Shown in pieces: positions 17,842-30,311 of a stretch of DNA of 64,000 bases (the first letter of the stretch is position 1; each line of letters begins with the position of its first letter). The notes below the pieces were generated by a model, which had not been told where the DNA came from, made no database searches, and saw nothing but the letters and a program-made list of their open reading frames with translations. This DNA comes from CAWAYH01 sp963786195 (GTDB lineage Bacteria > Acidobacteriota > Vicinamibacteria > Vicinamibacterales > 2-12-FULL-66-21), in NCBI GenBank assembly GCA_963786195.1, contig CAWAYH010000009.1:530323-594322 (forward strand), written 5' to 3'. Made by a program: the position numbers and the translations under genes.

Positions 17842-20818
17842 TCAAAACCTCACCCCCAGCGACATCCGGAACGTCCGCGGCATCTGATACGCGAAGCGGC
17901 TCTGCGGCTGACCGAACGTCGGCCCGAGGTCCCAGTGCACGCCCTGGACCGGCGTCTCGGTGAACGGATTGAAGGCCGCGTAGCGCGCCGGCGTGGAGCA
18001 CGTTGGTCAGCACGCGCCGTTGATGATGCAGGTAATGCGGGTTGACGATCGCGGCCTGGTTGAACAGGTTCAGCACGTCGGCCTTCACGAAGAGCTGGAA
18101 GCTGCCCGGCCGCGGCACGCGATACGTGTAGTGTCGCCGACATGTCGGTGCTGAACGAGACGCTCGGTGCGGAAGGCGTCCGGCCGTGAAGTAGTACGAG
18201 CACCGACGCCGGCGCGTTGCGATAGCCGAGGTTCTGCCGGCACGTAGCGGCGCGATCGTGATGCTGCCCGTGCGCGCCGTACGGATTCCCGAGTTGATCG
18301 ACTGGATGACGCCCAGCGTCAGGTCGCCGAAGCTCGCGAGCGGCATCGAGTAGGTGGCGAGGATGCGCGCCTTGTGCCGCTGGTCGATCGAGAGATCGCC
18401 CATCGGGATAGTTCCAGCTCGCCTCGCGGTATTCCGGGATACTGCTTGGCGTGGCGGCGACGGGCCCGCAGTTCGACGTCTCGCCGTCGACGCTGCCCCA
18501 GCGTGCGCGACAGCGTGTAGCCCACGCCGATCGTGAGGCGAGTGCGACGGCCGCCATGACGCCGCTCAGGTTCAGCCCGGCGTACTGCCGCTCCACGTCG
18601 TTCGTGTTCTCGGTGATGATCGACGTCGAAGTCGCTGGCCGAGCTCGTTGGACGACCTGCCCGGTCGCTGGTATCGACGCGCTCGGCGTAGAAGTCCTCG
18701 TACTGTCCGGTAGACGCCGTCGACGCGCACCATCGCGCGCGGCCCGAGCCGCTTGGTCACGCCGCCGGCGATCTCGTCGGTGCTCGGCGACGACGAGATC
18801 CGGCGACACCCGGCTGTTGACGCCCGGCAGCGCGGCGCCGACGTTCGGCCGGTTCGTGCCGCCGTTCGCGTTGAACCAGTCGAACAGCGTCCGCAGCGCG
18901 TCGTGCGATCGAGACCAGCGACGGCGCGTTGGCGTCGAGATTGATCGCCGGCCCGAGATACTGGAAGTCGAAGCGCGCCGACGCCGCCGGCGTTCGATCC
19001 GGCGTTGGCGATGCCGTTGACGATGGCCGACACGTAGGTCGCGTAGCTCGCGTTCAACGATCCAGTCGCCGTCGCCGCGCGGGTCGAAGGTGACGCCCAG
19101 GCGCGGGCTCACCTTGGAGTCCTCGACGTCCTTCGACCCCGGCGGAGTTGACGCCGTCGTTGCGGTCGTAGCGCATGCCCGAGGTTGAGCGTGAGCGATC
19201 GGTTCACGCGCCACTGATCGTTGAAGAACAGCGAGTGCGTCCTGAAGTTCGACCCCTGGGTCGGGTTGAGGATCGGGTTGTAGCGAATCAGCGTGCTGCT
19301 GCCGACGTTGTTCGAACACCGGATAGACGACGCCGTCCCGGATGATCGAGGTCGTCGCGAAGACGCGGAATCCGCTGCCGCTCTGATGGTCGTCGGCGGC
19401 GATCTTGTCGGCGAAGCCGTCGTAGCCGCCGACGATCGTGTGCGACGCCGAGACCCGGCCGCGACAGGAAGTAGGTCGCCTTGACGACCATGCTCTCGTT
19501 GTCCCGCTCCTCGGGCCGGCACACGCCGCAGAACGTCGCCGAGTTGAAGCGCCCGCCGTTCAGGCCGTCGATGAGCAGCGTGCCCTCGATCAGATCGGTC
19601 GACTTGGCGCCAGCGCCGACGATCGCCGAGTCGTGCCGCGAGTACTGCGCTTCGAGGAACAGCTGGCTCGTCAGCACCGCGTTGTAGTTCACCGACCACG
19701 TGTTCTCGGGATCCTCGCGGTTGGTGAGGCTCGACGAGGTCGATCTCGTTCTGGAAGTTGCTGTTCTCCGCACGCTGATAGTTGTTCAGGTACGCGACAC
19801 GCGCCGTGTGGCCGTTGAGCGGGCTGTACGTGCCCTTGCCCTCGAACCGGCGCCGCAGCGTCGAGCCGATCGTAGGGCGTCAGCACCGGAGCCGAACAGG
19901 TTCTGCGCGAGCGTTTCGTTCTGATAGCGGCCGGCCGTGAAGAACCACAGCCGATCCCGCACCACCGGGCCGCCGACCGTGTACTCGTACGTCGGCACGA
20001 CGACGTCGGCTTTGGTCTCTCCTGGGAACGGCGACACCGCGCGCCAGTTGTCGTTCGCGAGACTCGTCCGGAACGTGCCGCTGAACGCGTTGCCGCCGGA
20101 CTTCGTGATGGCGTTGACGACGCCGCCGGCGAAGCGGCCGAACTCGGCGGAGACACCCGAGGTCGAGACCGTCGTCTCCTGCAGCGCGTCCTCGATGTAG
20201 ACGGGCAGCGACGTCCGACGGACGTTGTCCTGCGCGACGACGCCGTTCACGAGGACGAGGTTCTCGGACGTGATCGCGCCCGAGATCGCGATCTGCTGGT
20301 GCCGCTCGTCGAGTTGCTCGGTCCGGTCCGCAGCATGCCAGGCGTCAGCGCGATCGTCGCATCGAGCCCGCGATTGAGCGGCAGGTCGTTGACGAGATCC
20401 TGCTTGAGCGTCGTCGTCGCCGTGACGCCGGGCGCGATGGCTTCGGCGACGCTGCCCGTGACCGTCACCGCTTCCGTCACGCCGTCGATCTGCATCCGCG
20501 CGTCGAGGTCGACGGTCGCGGCCGCCGTCACCAGCGTCTTCTCGCTGGCTGACTTGAATCCCTGCATCTCGAACGTCGAGCGTGTACTCACCTGGCGGCA
20601 GGAACGGAATGATGTAGTCGCCCGACATCAGTCGTCGTCACCGTGCGCGCGCCCTGCAGGTTCGGTGACGTCGCCGTCACCGTGACGCCCGGAAGCGCGA
20701 CGCCGTCCTGGCCGATGACGCGCCCGGTCACCGTGCCCGTGGGGTTCCCTTGCGCGAGCACGTTGACAGCCAGCAGCATGCAGGCCAGCGCGCTCCACAC
20801 GATCCTGAATCGCGTCAT
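17842..20818 (-). CDS. TonB-dependent receptor 1 (Oar-like, with carboxypeptidase-regulatory domain), many frameshifts
   Basis: ATG at 20818 is preceded by AGGAG. Signal peptide MTRFRIVWSALACMLLAVNV, then a carboxypeptidase-regulatory domain (GTVTGRVIGQDGVALPGVTV), a plug-like region (SAEFGRFAGGVVNAITKSGG; TYEYTVGGPVVRDRLWFFT) and a barrel. It ends SRFAYQMPRTFRMSLGVRF, with the terminal aromatic residue of outer-membrane proteins. The span encodes about 990 residues, but the sense jumps frame at ten or more points between 17.9 and 20.65 kb. No SusD partner is adjacent. Expected to import oligosaccharides across the outer membrane; the substrate is inferred from neighbours only. Confidence 0.75.
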
Positions 20819-21123
20819 CGACAGACTCCTCTTGAAAAGAAAGCGGGTTGTCCGCCCTCGAGGAGCAACCGACGTACCTTTGTGAAATTGGATGCAGCGG
20901 GATCGTGTGGCGAACGGTGTGACGGCGAGTACCGGTGTCGAGTCTACCGGTGCGGGTGATGGAACAAGTGGACGTCGTGACGAGCACGAGTCCACGCGAT
21001 CAGTGGTCGCGGGCGACGCCTCGCGCGTAGTTCGCGCGACTTCAAGGAGTCGGATGTCGATCCGGCCGAAGGTAGAGCACGGCGTGACAGGAACGTGATC
21101 GCGTTCGACCCGGCGTTCGTCCA
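20819..21123. other. intergenic, upstream region of TonB receptor 1
   Basis: About 305 bases. Apart from the AGGAG ribosome-binding site of the receptor near 20825 I recognise nothing; no known operator, hairpin or open frame with support. Confidence 0.4.
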
Positions 21124-21507
21124 CTACTTCACTCGCAAAACACCCTTCATCGTCGGATGGAGCGTACAGATGTAGGGGAAGGTTCCCTTCGCCTTCATCG
21201 TGTTCGTCCAGGTCTTGCCTTCCGGAATCACCTTCGAGTCGAAGCCGCCGGCCTTCGACGTGACCGTGTGAGAGAACGGATCTTTGTTCACCCACACGAC
21301 CGTGTCCCCTGCGTTGACCGTCAGGTTCGCCGGCTCGAAGCTGGTGCCATCCATCACAACGGTGTGCGTCGCAGGTTTCGGCGCCTTTGGAGACTGGCCG
21401 CCCGCTCGCGCGACGACGCCCGCGGCGCACAACGCGAGCGCCGTCAGCGCGACTGACACGGCAAACGTGCGGCTACTTGCCAAGCGACGCCTGGATGGTC
21501 TTCGCAT
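21124..21507 (-). CDS. exported cupredoxin (plastocyanin/amicyanin-like), 127 aa
   Basis: Signal peptide (RTFAVSVALTALALCAAGVV), then a cupredoxin fold: DGTSFEPANLTVNAGDTVVW, first copper ligand His in DPFSHTVTSKAGG, and the C-terminal CTLHPTMKG with Cys, His and Met ligands in the Cys-x2-His-x2-Met spacing of type I copper proteins. Likely a periplasmic electron carrier. Its start lies 35 bp inside the 3' end of the upstream DUF4142 gene, so the two are coupled. Confidence 0.85.
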   Translation of the reverse strand: MRRPSRRRLASSRTFAVSVALTALALCAAGVVARAGGQSPKAPKPATHTVVMDGTSFEPANLTVNAGDTVVWVNKDPFSHTVTSKAGGFDSKVIPEGKTWTNTMKAKGTFPYICTLHPTMKGVLRVK

Positions 21508-21984
21508 GCGTGAGGTGTGCCACGAACGCCGGCCGCACCTTGACGAGCAGCGCCTTCAGCTCGGCGTTCTGCGCACCGGGAATGAGGGTCTTGTCCACCG
21601 CATCGAGCACGGCCTGGTGATACGCCACCTCGTTGTCGATGTACGCCTTGTCGAACGCCGCGCCCGTCAGACCCTTGAGGTTCGCGACGTTCTTCTCGCC
21701 CCGGACTTCAGGCTCTGGCTCGTGGGATTGTCCTCGGGCGTGACCTTCAACTTCGTCGCGAGCGCGACCGCCTGCTGGTTCACGCCGGTGTGATCCTCGA
21801 CCATCTGCTGCCCGAACTTCTTGACGTCGGCGCTGCTCCCCATCGACGCTGCGAGCTTCCCGGCGTCGATGTCGACCTGGTTGGCCGTGACGACGATGTG
21901 GGCGATCTGAGGATCGGTGACCTGTGCGAAAGCCGCGGACGAGACACTGAGCAATCCGGCGACCATAATCCCTGACATTCTCAT
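21473..21984 (-). CDS. DUF4142 ferritin-like secreted protein, one frameshift
   Basis: Signal peptide MRMSGIMVAGLLSVSSAAFA, then the DUF4142 four-helix domain: ASMGSSADVKKFGQQMVEDH and, after a frame change near 21705, AFDKAYIDNEVAYHQAVLD and AFVAHLTHAKTIQASLGK. The shift is explained by one missing G in a G run (TCCGGGGCGAG should be one longer). DUF4142 proteins are secreted, often stress-linked, with conserved His and Glu residues that may bind metal. It overlaps the cupredoxin gene by 35 bp. Confidence 0.75.
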
Positions 21985-22075
21985 GAGCTACTCCTCACTG
22001 TTCTTCGCAGTCCGATGGATCTACGCCCGTTTGATGCGAATGGATTGCCGGATGTTCCCGGCGGCCTGGCGGACT

Positions 22076-22168
22076 GTAGCTTTAGCGAAGGTGGGCCTGT
22101 CTCGGCGTAGCTTTAGCGGAGGCGGGCTTGTCGCGCCGTAGCTTTAGCGGAGGCGGACGGCTCATCCG
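22076..22168. repeat. 31-bp tandem repeat, three copies
   Basis: GTAGCTTTAGCG(A/G)AGG(T/C)GGGC begins at 22076, 22107 and 22138, an exact 31-bp period. The same words occur inside the composite repeat at 32.9 kb. The true end of the ECF sigma gene runs into copies 2 and 3 and takes its stop codon there. Confidence 0.8.
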
Positions 22169-22854
22169 CGCGCGCCAGCACGGCTGCGACGATCCGGTCG
22201 CACCGGTCGCCCGCGAAGCCGAACACGTCGCCCGTGGCCAGATCCATGTCGCGGGCGAGCGCGCGCGCGCAGCAGAGCCCTCGCCCGGAAGAGTCGCGTC
22301 CGTACGGTCGCCGCGGGAATCGACAGGCACTCGGCCGTTTCCTGAACGCTCATGTCCTCGACGTCACGCATGACGAACACGGTGCGGAACGCAACCGGCA
22401 GCTCGTCGATCCTGCGCTCGACCATGCGGCGAATCTCCGCGCGATGCATCGCATCGGACGGTGATTCGGTGGTCTCATCGGCGATATCGCCTTCCGCAGC
22501 CGCCGGTCCGTCGCTGCGCCCGCTGCCGAAAGGCACGACGACGCGGTCGCGGCGCTGCTTGCGCAGCCGCATCAGGGCCTGATTGATCACGATTCTCGTG
22601 AGCCACGTACCGAGTTTCGCCTCGCCCTGGAAGTCCCCGATGTGGCGGTACGCCTCGAGATACGCATCCTGCAGCGCGTCCTCCGCTTCGGCGTCGTCTC
22701 TCAGGATTGCGCGCGCCACGCGAAACAGCTTGCCGTTGTGGACGCGCATCAGCGCCTCGAACGCGACGTGATCGCCGCGGCCGATGCGGCTCACGAGCCG
22801 GGCATCATCCTCCCGCGTGGCCGGGAGGGCAGGACTGGGTCTGGTGGGGCTCAT
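22113..22854 (-). CDS. ECF-family RNA polymerase sigma factor (RpoE-like), frameshift near the 3' end
   Basis: Region 2: HNGKLFRVARAILRDDAEAE and DALQDAYLEAYRHIGDFQGE, followed by TWLTRIVINQALMRLRKQRR. Region 4: MVERRIDELPVAFRTVFVMR and MSVQETAECLSIPAATVRTR. The frame that ends at 22162 has an arginine-rich nonsense tail. A shift in the CG run near 22258 gives the expected ECF tail LARDMDLATGDVFGFAGDRC and then DRIVAAVLAR, ending at 22113 inside the tandem repeat (SASAKATARQARLR). It directs transcription of an unknown stress or envelope regulon; no anti-sigma gene is adjacent. Confidence 0.8.
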
Positions 22855-22902
22855 GCTGATCTTTGTATTGGATGCACGAGAGGACGGTTGCGTTCCCGGG
22901 AT

Positions 22903-22980
22903 TGTAGTGTCCGGCTTTAGCCTGGCTTTAGCCAGGCTTTAGCCGGACCGTGTAGTCCGCCTGAAGGCGGACGCTACATT
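22903..22980. repeat. palindromic REP-like repeat
   Basis: TAGTGTCCGGCTTTAGCCTG ... CCGGACCGTGTAGTCCGCCT ... GGCGGACGCTAC forms nested hairpins. The same module (TAGTGTCCGGCTTCAGCCGG / GTCCGCCTGAAGGCGGAC) is part of the composite repeat at 4.65 kb and 33.07 kb. It lies in the gap between the ECF sigma gene and the next minus-strand gene. Confidence 0.7.
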
Positions 22981-23056
22981 GGCGGCCGTACCTGGCCGCG
23001 CCGGGAGCCAATGTCAGCGTAGTCCGGCATCAGAACCTTGAGACCACCCCGCGCGG

Positions 23057-23908
23057 TCACGCGCGAATAACCGGCGACGAGCTGCGCAGAGTACTGCGCA
23101 GGAAAAAGTCGAACGGATCGGCACCGTCCGCATCCACCAGCTGCATGTCCGCGTCGCTCATCGTCAGCTTGCCGAAGCGGATGCTGCCGCCGTGGAAATA
23201 CACGTAGTTTCGTGCCCTGGGTTCAGGAAGTGTCGCCGGGCGGCCGGGCGGCTTTGCGGGGCCGGACATTGTCATGACCAGCCGGTCGTCGACGACGCGA
23301 ACGTCCTTGACGTGACCTTCCGTCGCCGGCGGCGGCAGCACCGCGGCTGGCGCAAGCAGGATGTCGTCGCCGTCGACCTCGAGTCCCTTCTGGCCTGGCA
23401 CCTTCATCAGGTTCTCGAGCTCGACGCCAAAGAGATCGAGCATGCCTTTGACTGGAATGCCGACCGCTTTCAGGGAATCGGCGTGCAAACGGATCCGTCC
23501 GTCCTTCGTCGGGGAGACTCCCGCCTTCATCGAGAACGGAACGACGATCCCTTTGTGCAGTTTGCCTTTCACCGAAATCCGGCCCTCCCCGATTGTGGCC
23601 TGGAGATCGCTGAGAGAAGATTTGCTCGGGAACACCCGCGCCATCAGCGCCGTCAGGCTAGCCGAGTCGATCGACATCTCGGCAGACGCAAGCCGCATGG
23701 TGTAAGAATCGGCATCGTCGAACACGGGAGGTGTTCCGGCTTTCTTCGCGATCAGCTCGCCATCGAGCGTGCGAACTCGAAGCACAATGCCTTCTGTGAC
23801 GTGCAGCACCACGTTGCGCATGTCGATGCCGCAGCGAACTTGTGCGGGCGGATCGACGACTCCCATTCCTGTCAGCGCGACGGCAAGTAGAATCGCAAGC
23901 CTGCTCAT
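23057..23908 (-). CDS. exported protein of unknown function, 283 aa
   Basis: Signal peptide MSRLAILLAVALTGMGVVDP. The rest alternates strands and amphipathic stretches (SYTMRLASAEMSIDSASLTA; EGRISVKGKLHKGIVVPFSM; LFGVELENLMKVPGQKGLEV), reminiscent of LmeA/DUF2993-type periplasmic lipid-binding proteins. That match is tentative. Single gene between the ECF sigma gene and the divergent PadR gene. Confidence 0.55.
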   Translation of the reverse strand: MSRLAILLAVALTGMGVVDPPAQVRCGIDMRNVVLHVTEGIVLRVRTLDGELIAKKAGTPPVFDDADSYTMRLASAEMSIDSASLTALMARVFPSKSSLSDLQATIGEGRISVKGKLHKGIVVPFSMKAGVSPTKDGRIRLHADSLKAVGIPVKGMLDLFGVELENLMKVPGQKGLEVDGDDILLAPAAVLPPPATEGHVKDVRVVDDRLVMTMSGPAKPPGRPATLPEPRARNYVYFHGGSIRFGKLTMSDADMQLVDADGADPFDFFLRSTLRSSSPVIRA

Positions 23909-24058
23909 GCCGATGCTTTCGCAAAGGCCGTGCCCGGCCGCAAAGGCCGCGCCCGGCTCGCGACGGTCGAGCCGGTTCGACCCTCACGTTTTTGTTTGAC
24001 TTCCCCGGCGCATTGTCGATAACTTAGGCATCGCGTTGTCGATTACTTAGGTATCGTC

Positions 24059-24400
24059 ATGAGCCGACCGTCCGATCTCATTCAAGGCACGCTGGATCTC
24101 CTGATTCTGAAAACCGTCGCGCTCGAACCCAAGCACGGCTGGGCCATCGCCAAGCGGATTCAGCAGATGAGCCGGGACGTGCTGCAAATCACCCAGGGCT
24201 CGCTGTACCCCGCGCTCCACCGCCTCGAACAGCAGGGGTGGCTCGAAGGCACAGTCGGGCGTCACGTCCACAGGACAGGGAAGCCAAGTTCTACGCGCTG
24301 ACCGCCGCCGGGCCGGAAGCAGCTCGCCCGCGAGCTCGAAAGCTGGGATCGTCTGTCCACGGCGATCGGGCTGGTCGTCCGCGAAGCCGGACAGGGGTGA
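24059..24400 (+). CDS. PadR-family transcriptional regulator, two frameshifts
   Basis: The PadR winged helix starts SDLIQGTLDLLILKTVALEP and continues HGWAIAKRIQQMSRDVLQIT and GSLYPALHRLEQQGWLEG. After indels near 24258 and 24312 the family tail follows: REAKFYALTAAG, then RKQLARELESWDRLSTAIGL. It lies 5 bp upstream of the permease gene. In Acidobacteriota, PadR plus this permease is a recurrent pair. The regulator probably senses a small molecule and controls the permease. Confidence 0.8.
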
Positions 24401-24405
24401 CACGC

Positions 24406-27066
24406 ATGAATCGCCTGCTCGATCGCGCCATTCTTCGGCTGCGCGCGCTCTTTCGAGGCACACAACTCGATGCCTCGCTGCGCCACGAGATCCGCGTCCA
24501 CCTCGAAGAGCAGATCGAGGAGAACATCGCCGCTGGAATGAGCCCGCGGCAGGCCCGCGCCGCGGCGATCCGCGCATTCGGCGGCGTGTCGCGGATCGAA
24601 GAGGAATGCCGGGATACCCGGCGCGTCTCGGTCCTGCAGAATCTCGCGCACGATCTGAGATACACGTGGCGATCGCTCGCGCGGCAACCGCTCCTGGTGC
24701 TCGCCGCCGACGTTGTCCATTGCCGTCGCGTCCGGCGCGAACACGACGATCTTCAGCCTCGCCAGGGAACTCCTGGTCTCCGACACCGAGCGCCTATCGG
24801 GCCGATCGGCTCGTGCACATCCGCATGGGCAACGGCAGTCACGTCTCGTACCGCGCAATGGCAGGACCTCGAGGCGAGCGGCGCGCTCGCGGGGCTGGCC
24901 GGGCATCAAGTCGAGGTGGACGTGAACTGGCGCGGCCCCGAAGAATCCGTCAGCCTTCTGCCGCTCATCGTCACGGCGAACTACTTCGATGTGACCGGTG
25001 TTCCTGTCGCGATGGGCCGCGTGTTTGACTCAGAGGAGGCCAGAGCGGAGCGTCACCCGAGGGTCGCCGTCATCAGCCACGGATTCTGGCAGAAACGTCT
25101 CGGACGCGATCCGGCTCGTCGTCGGCAAAACGCTCGTCTTCAACGGGCAGGACTACACCGTGCTCGGCGTACTTGCCGGCCACGCTGCGCGCGATGCCGG
25201 GTTACGGCATGGCACCGGAAGTCTACCTGCCCCTGAGCCCTGACCTGCTGCGCGATCTGAACGAGCCAAACGCGGCCACCGTGCAGCTCGTCGGCCGGCT
25301 GCACGACGGGCAGACGCTCGCGGAAGGACGCGCAGCGCTGGCGGCTGCGGGCAACAGCCTCGGGCCACTCTACGGCTTCAGCCGGTTTGGCAACATCACG
25401 CAGTTCGCGCAGGCAGGGACGCTCGGCCAGGCCGTCGACTTCGACGGCGTCGGCGCCTTTCTCGGCGTCCTTCTTGTCGCGGTCGGACTGGTGCTCGCCA
25501 TCGCCTGCGCGAACGTCGCGGGCCTGCTGCTCTCGCGCGCTGCAGTCAGGCGCCACGAGATTGCGGTTCGTGTCGCGCTCGGCGCCACTCGGGGGCGGCT
25601 CGTCCAGCAGCTCATGACGGAAGGCCTCTGGCTGGCGATCCTCGGAACAGCAGGCGGCCTGCTCCTGATGCGACTGCTGATGGCGCTCATCGCGCGGATT
25701 CCACTTCCGCTGCCGCTGCCGATCGAGTTGCACCCGTCGTTCGATTCCAGGCTGCTCGGCTATTCATCGATCCTCGTGGTCGTGACCACACTGCTCGCCG
25801 GACTGACGCCGGCGCTCCAGGCCACGCGGCCTTCGCTCGTGCCGGCGCTGAAAAGCGAGGAACCGTATTTCACCCATCGGCGGCTGACGCTTCGCGGCGC
25901 CCTCGGTGATGGGTCAGATGGCTGTCGCGCTCGTGCTGCTGGTCGGCGCGCTGCTCTTCGTTCGTAATCTGAGCAGGGCGCAGAGCCTGGACCCCGGCTT
26001 CGACGCCACCCACACGCTCGTCGCGCAACTCGGCTTCGTCGAAGGACGCTACACGCGCGAGAGCGGCGCGAGCTTGCTCGAGTCCGCTGTCGAACGTCTC
26101 GCCGCGTTGCCGGGTGTCGAAGCGGCCAGCTTCGCGCGAGGCGTCCCGCTCACGATGCGGAGCGGATCGACCACGGGCGCGACCCTCGAGCTCGCCGAAC
26201 GAAACGGACGATTCGAGGCGGAGTACGAGAACAACCTGGTCGGACCTCGATACTTCGAGACGATGGGCATTCGCGTCACGAGGGGACGCGAATTCCAGGC
26301 GGGCGATCGGGTCGGTGCGCCGGCGGTGGCGATCGTCAACGAAGCGTTCGTCCGCAGGCACCTCGCCGGGGTCGATCCGGTTGGCCTGCACCTGCTCCTG
26401 CCCGGCTCGAAGACTGTCTACCCCGTGGAAATCGTCGGCGTCGTCAGCAACAGCAGGCATCGCACGCTCGGCGAGGAACAGAAGGCCGCGATCTACGAGC
26501 CGTACCTGCAGCGCGGGGGCCGGACACGATTCGTGCACGTCCTGGTCCGCGCGCGCAGCGCTCCTGGAGACATCACAACGTGACGTCCGGAACATGCTCG
26601 GCCAGCTCGACTCGTCGGCAGCGATCGACGTCAAGCCGATGCGATCGGCGCTGGCGTTCGCCTTTCTGCCGAGTCAGCTCGGTGCCGCACTGCTGGGAAC
26701 CGTCGGCCTTCTCGGACTGACGCTGGCCATGGTCGGCATGTACGCGGTGATGGCCTACTCGGTGAGCCGGCGCACGTCAGAGATCGGCATCAGGATGGCG
26801 CTCGGCGCCAGCCGGGAGGCCGTTCTGCGACTCGTGCTCGGTGACGCTGCGATCGTGGCGGGAATCGGCTGGCGGCTGGCCTCGCCATCGCGGTGTTCGT
26901 GACGAAGCCGCTCGCGATGTTTCTGGTGACGGGCCTGCAGGTCAACGATCCGCTGACCTTCGTCGGGACCGCTGTGCTGTTGATCCTGGTCAGCCTTGCC
27001 GCGGCGTGGAGTCCGGCGCGACGCGCGATGCGCATCGATCCGGTGACGGCGCTGAGGCGCGAGTAA
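24406..27066 (+). CDS. MacB/FtsX-type ABC permease of the ADOP class, about 885 aa, frameshifted
   Basis: The N-terminal helical segment (HEIRVHLEEQIEENIAAGMS; RQARAAAIRAFGG) is the ADOP hallmark. It is followed by a MacB periplasmic domain (LLPLIVTANYFDVTGVPVAM) and two FtsX permease regions (LGVLLVAVGLVLAIACANVA; ALLGTVGLLGLTLAMVGMYA), ending SPARRAMRIDPVTALRRE. The ATPase is absent, as usual for these acidobacterial duplicated orphan permeases. Frame changes lie near 24705, 24790, 25115, 25190, 25905, 26580 and 26880. Substrate unknown. Confidence 0.8.
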
Positions 27067-27078
27067 CGCGAGATGTCA

Positions 27079-27116
27079 CGAGGCCGGATGACGGTTTGGG
27101 GACGCCGTCCGGCCTC
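27079..27116. terminator. hairpin between convergent genes (likely bidirectional terminator)
   Basis: CGAGGCCGGATGACGG pairs with CCGTCCGGCCTCG around a 9-base loop, with a short bulge. It lies 13 bp after the permease stop and 20 bp from the stop of the convergent small secreted gene. No clear T-run. Confidence 0.5.
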
Positions 27117-27136
27117 GCGGTCCGATTCGCGAATCG

Positions 27137-27610
27137 TTACTTCGTGAAGACCTGAGTATCCATCCGCGGCTTGCCGTCCGCGGTCGTGCCCTTCGACACG
27201 ATCGTGAGCGTCTTGCCATCGGCGGACAACGTACGCGTATTGGTCGCCGACACCTTCCCGCCCTTCTTGAAGGTGCTCTCGCCGTGCAGATCGTCGACCC
27301 GTTTCATCGAGATGGTGTCCGCGTTCGGATTGCCGGTCACCGGATGATCCTTGCCATCGTACGCGCCTGACATCTCCCAGTGCTGGGCGGGTCCATCACC
27401 CGGGACGAGGTCCACCACGATCTTCATTCCCTCGCCCGCGGGCGAATACGTGATGGTCATGCTCTTCGGTGCCGGTCCCGGGCTGAACTTCGACTTTGCG
27501 ACGTCCAGCTTCCAGGTGCCCATCAACGCCTTGTTCGCCTGCGCGTTGACGTTGGACGCCATGCCGACGACAGTCAGCAGGGCGATGAGGAGGGGAATAC
27601 GGATTTTCAT
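27137..27610 (-). CDS. small secreted lipocalin-like protein, 157 aa
   Basis: Signal peptide MKIRIPLLIALLTVVGMASN, then GTWKLDVAKSKFSPGPAPKS and alternating strands (TLSADGKTLTIVSKGTTADG). This 'GTWKLDVAKSKF' type is common as a short exported protein in Acidobacteriota; the barrel-like fold is inferred. No enzymatic residues are evident. Single gene, convergent with the permease. Confidence 0.6.
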   Translation of the reverse strand: MKIRIPLLIALLTVVGMASNVNAQANKALMGTWKLDVAKSKFSPGPAPKSMTITYSPAGEGMKIVVDLVPGDGPAQHWEMSGAYDGKDHPVTGNPNADTISMKRVDDLHGESTFKKGGKVSATNTRTLSADGKTLTIVSKGTTADGKPRMDTQVFTK

Positions 27611-27663
27611 TTGCAGCGCTCCTTTTTCGAGTTTTCTTGAATTAAGCAGCCGGCATGATGCTG

Positions 27664-28868
27664 CTAGCTCATCCGCTTGTCAATGACGAGCCGTTTGGGC
27701 AGGCACGCGACCGCGGCTGCGCCGATCGCGGCCAGCGCGACCAGCAGCAGGAACCCCGATGAGTAGCTGCCCGATTGATCGCGCATGGACGCCACGAACA
27801 TCGGCACGAGCGACTCGGCGACGCTGTCGGCCGTCAGCACGATGCCCATGACGCGCCCAAGAATCGCGACGCCGTACAACTCCGCCGCCATCAGCGGGAT
27901 GATCATGTAGTCGCCGCCGAGCCCAATCCCGAACAGGAACGCGCAGATCTTCAGCGTCGTGGTCGTCGGCGCGTAGACCAGCATCGGAATCGACGCCGCC
28001 ACGATCACGTAGATCAGCAGCATCACGTGCTTCTTGGCCCAGCGATCCGCAAGCCATCCCATCGTCAGACGCCCGACGATGCTGCCGAGGAGGATGATCG
28101 ACAGCGTGGTATCGATGTCGACCTGCGCCAGCTGGCGATCCAGCCGGAGATAGAGCGCCAGATTCTGGATCGTCCCGCCCACGGCGCCGATCGACGCCAT
28201 GCTGCCAATCATCAGGAAGTAGAACGCAGGACGGCGGAGGATGTTCTGCAGCGACCCGGCTGGCACCGCGGCGGCAGCCGCAGCCGCCTTCGCCGGCTCC
28301 CGCACGAAGTACGCCGCCGGCAGCGCGACGACGATCATCAGGAGTCCGAGAATCCGCAGCGCCCCGCGCCAGCCGTACGACTGCGTCAGCGTGTAGGCGA
28401 CGAGCGGCACGAGCGCGCCGCCGACGCCGATGCCGAGATACGCAATCCCCATCGCCTTCCCACGGCCGCGCTCGAACCAGCGCGACAGCAGCACCTGATT
28501 CGGCAGCGGTCCGCCGAACACATAGCCGAGCGCGTTGAAGGCATAAAAGAAATAGAACGCGCCGAGGCTCGAGACGTAGGAGAGTCCCACGAGCGCGACG
28601 CCAGCCATGACGATCCCGCCGAGCATCAACTTCCGTGGACCGAACCGATCGACGAGGCGGCCCGCGAGGAAGCCGAACGCCAGGGCAACGAAAATCTTGC
28701 TGTACGCGTTCCCCGATGTGACCTGCTGGCGGCTCCACCCGAGATCCTGGACGAAGTACGGATAGAACCGCGGGAGGCCGTAGAGCGCGAACCCGACGAT
28801 CGCGAACAGCGCCAGAAACGCCGTCACGACCGCGAGGATCTGTTGAGGCCGCTGACCGTCCTGCTCGG

Positions 28869-28872
<4 letters not shown>
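27664..28872 (-). CDS. MFS transporter (oxalate/formate antiporter-like), 402 aa
   Basis: Twelve hydrophobic segments with MFS signatures: GRLVDRFGPRKLMLGGIVMA between helices 2 and 3, GRLTMGWLADRWAKKHVMLL between 8 and 9. The start at 28872 (MTEQDGQRPQQ) overlaps the stop of the upstream oxidoreductase gene by 4 bp; longer starts in this frame are spurious. Last gene of the five-gene operon. It probably imports a small organic acid used by that operon, but the substrate is unknown. Confidence 0.75.
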
Positions 28873-30307
<1,435 letters not shown>

Positions 30308-30311
<4 letters not shown>

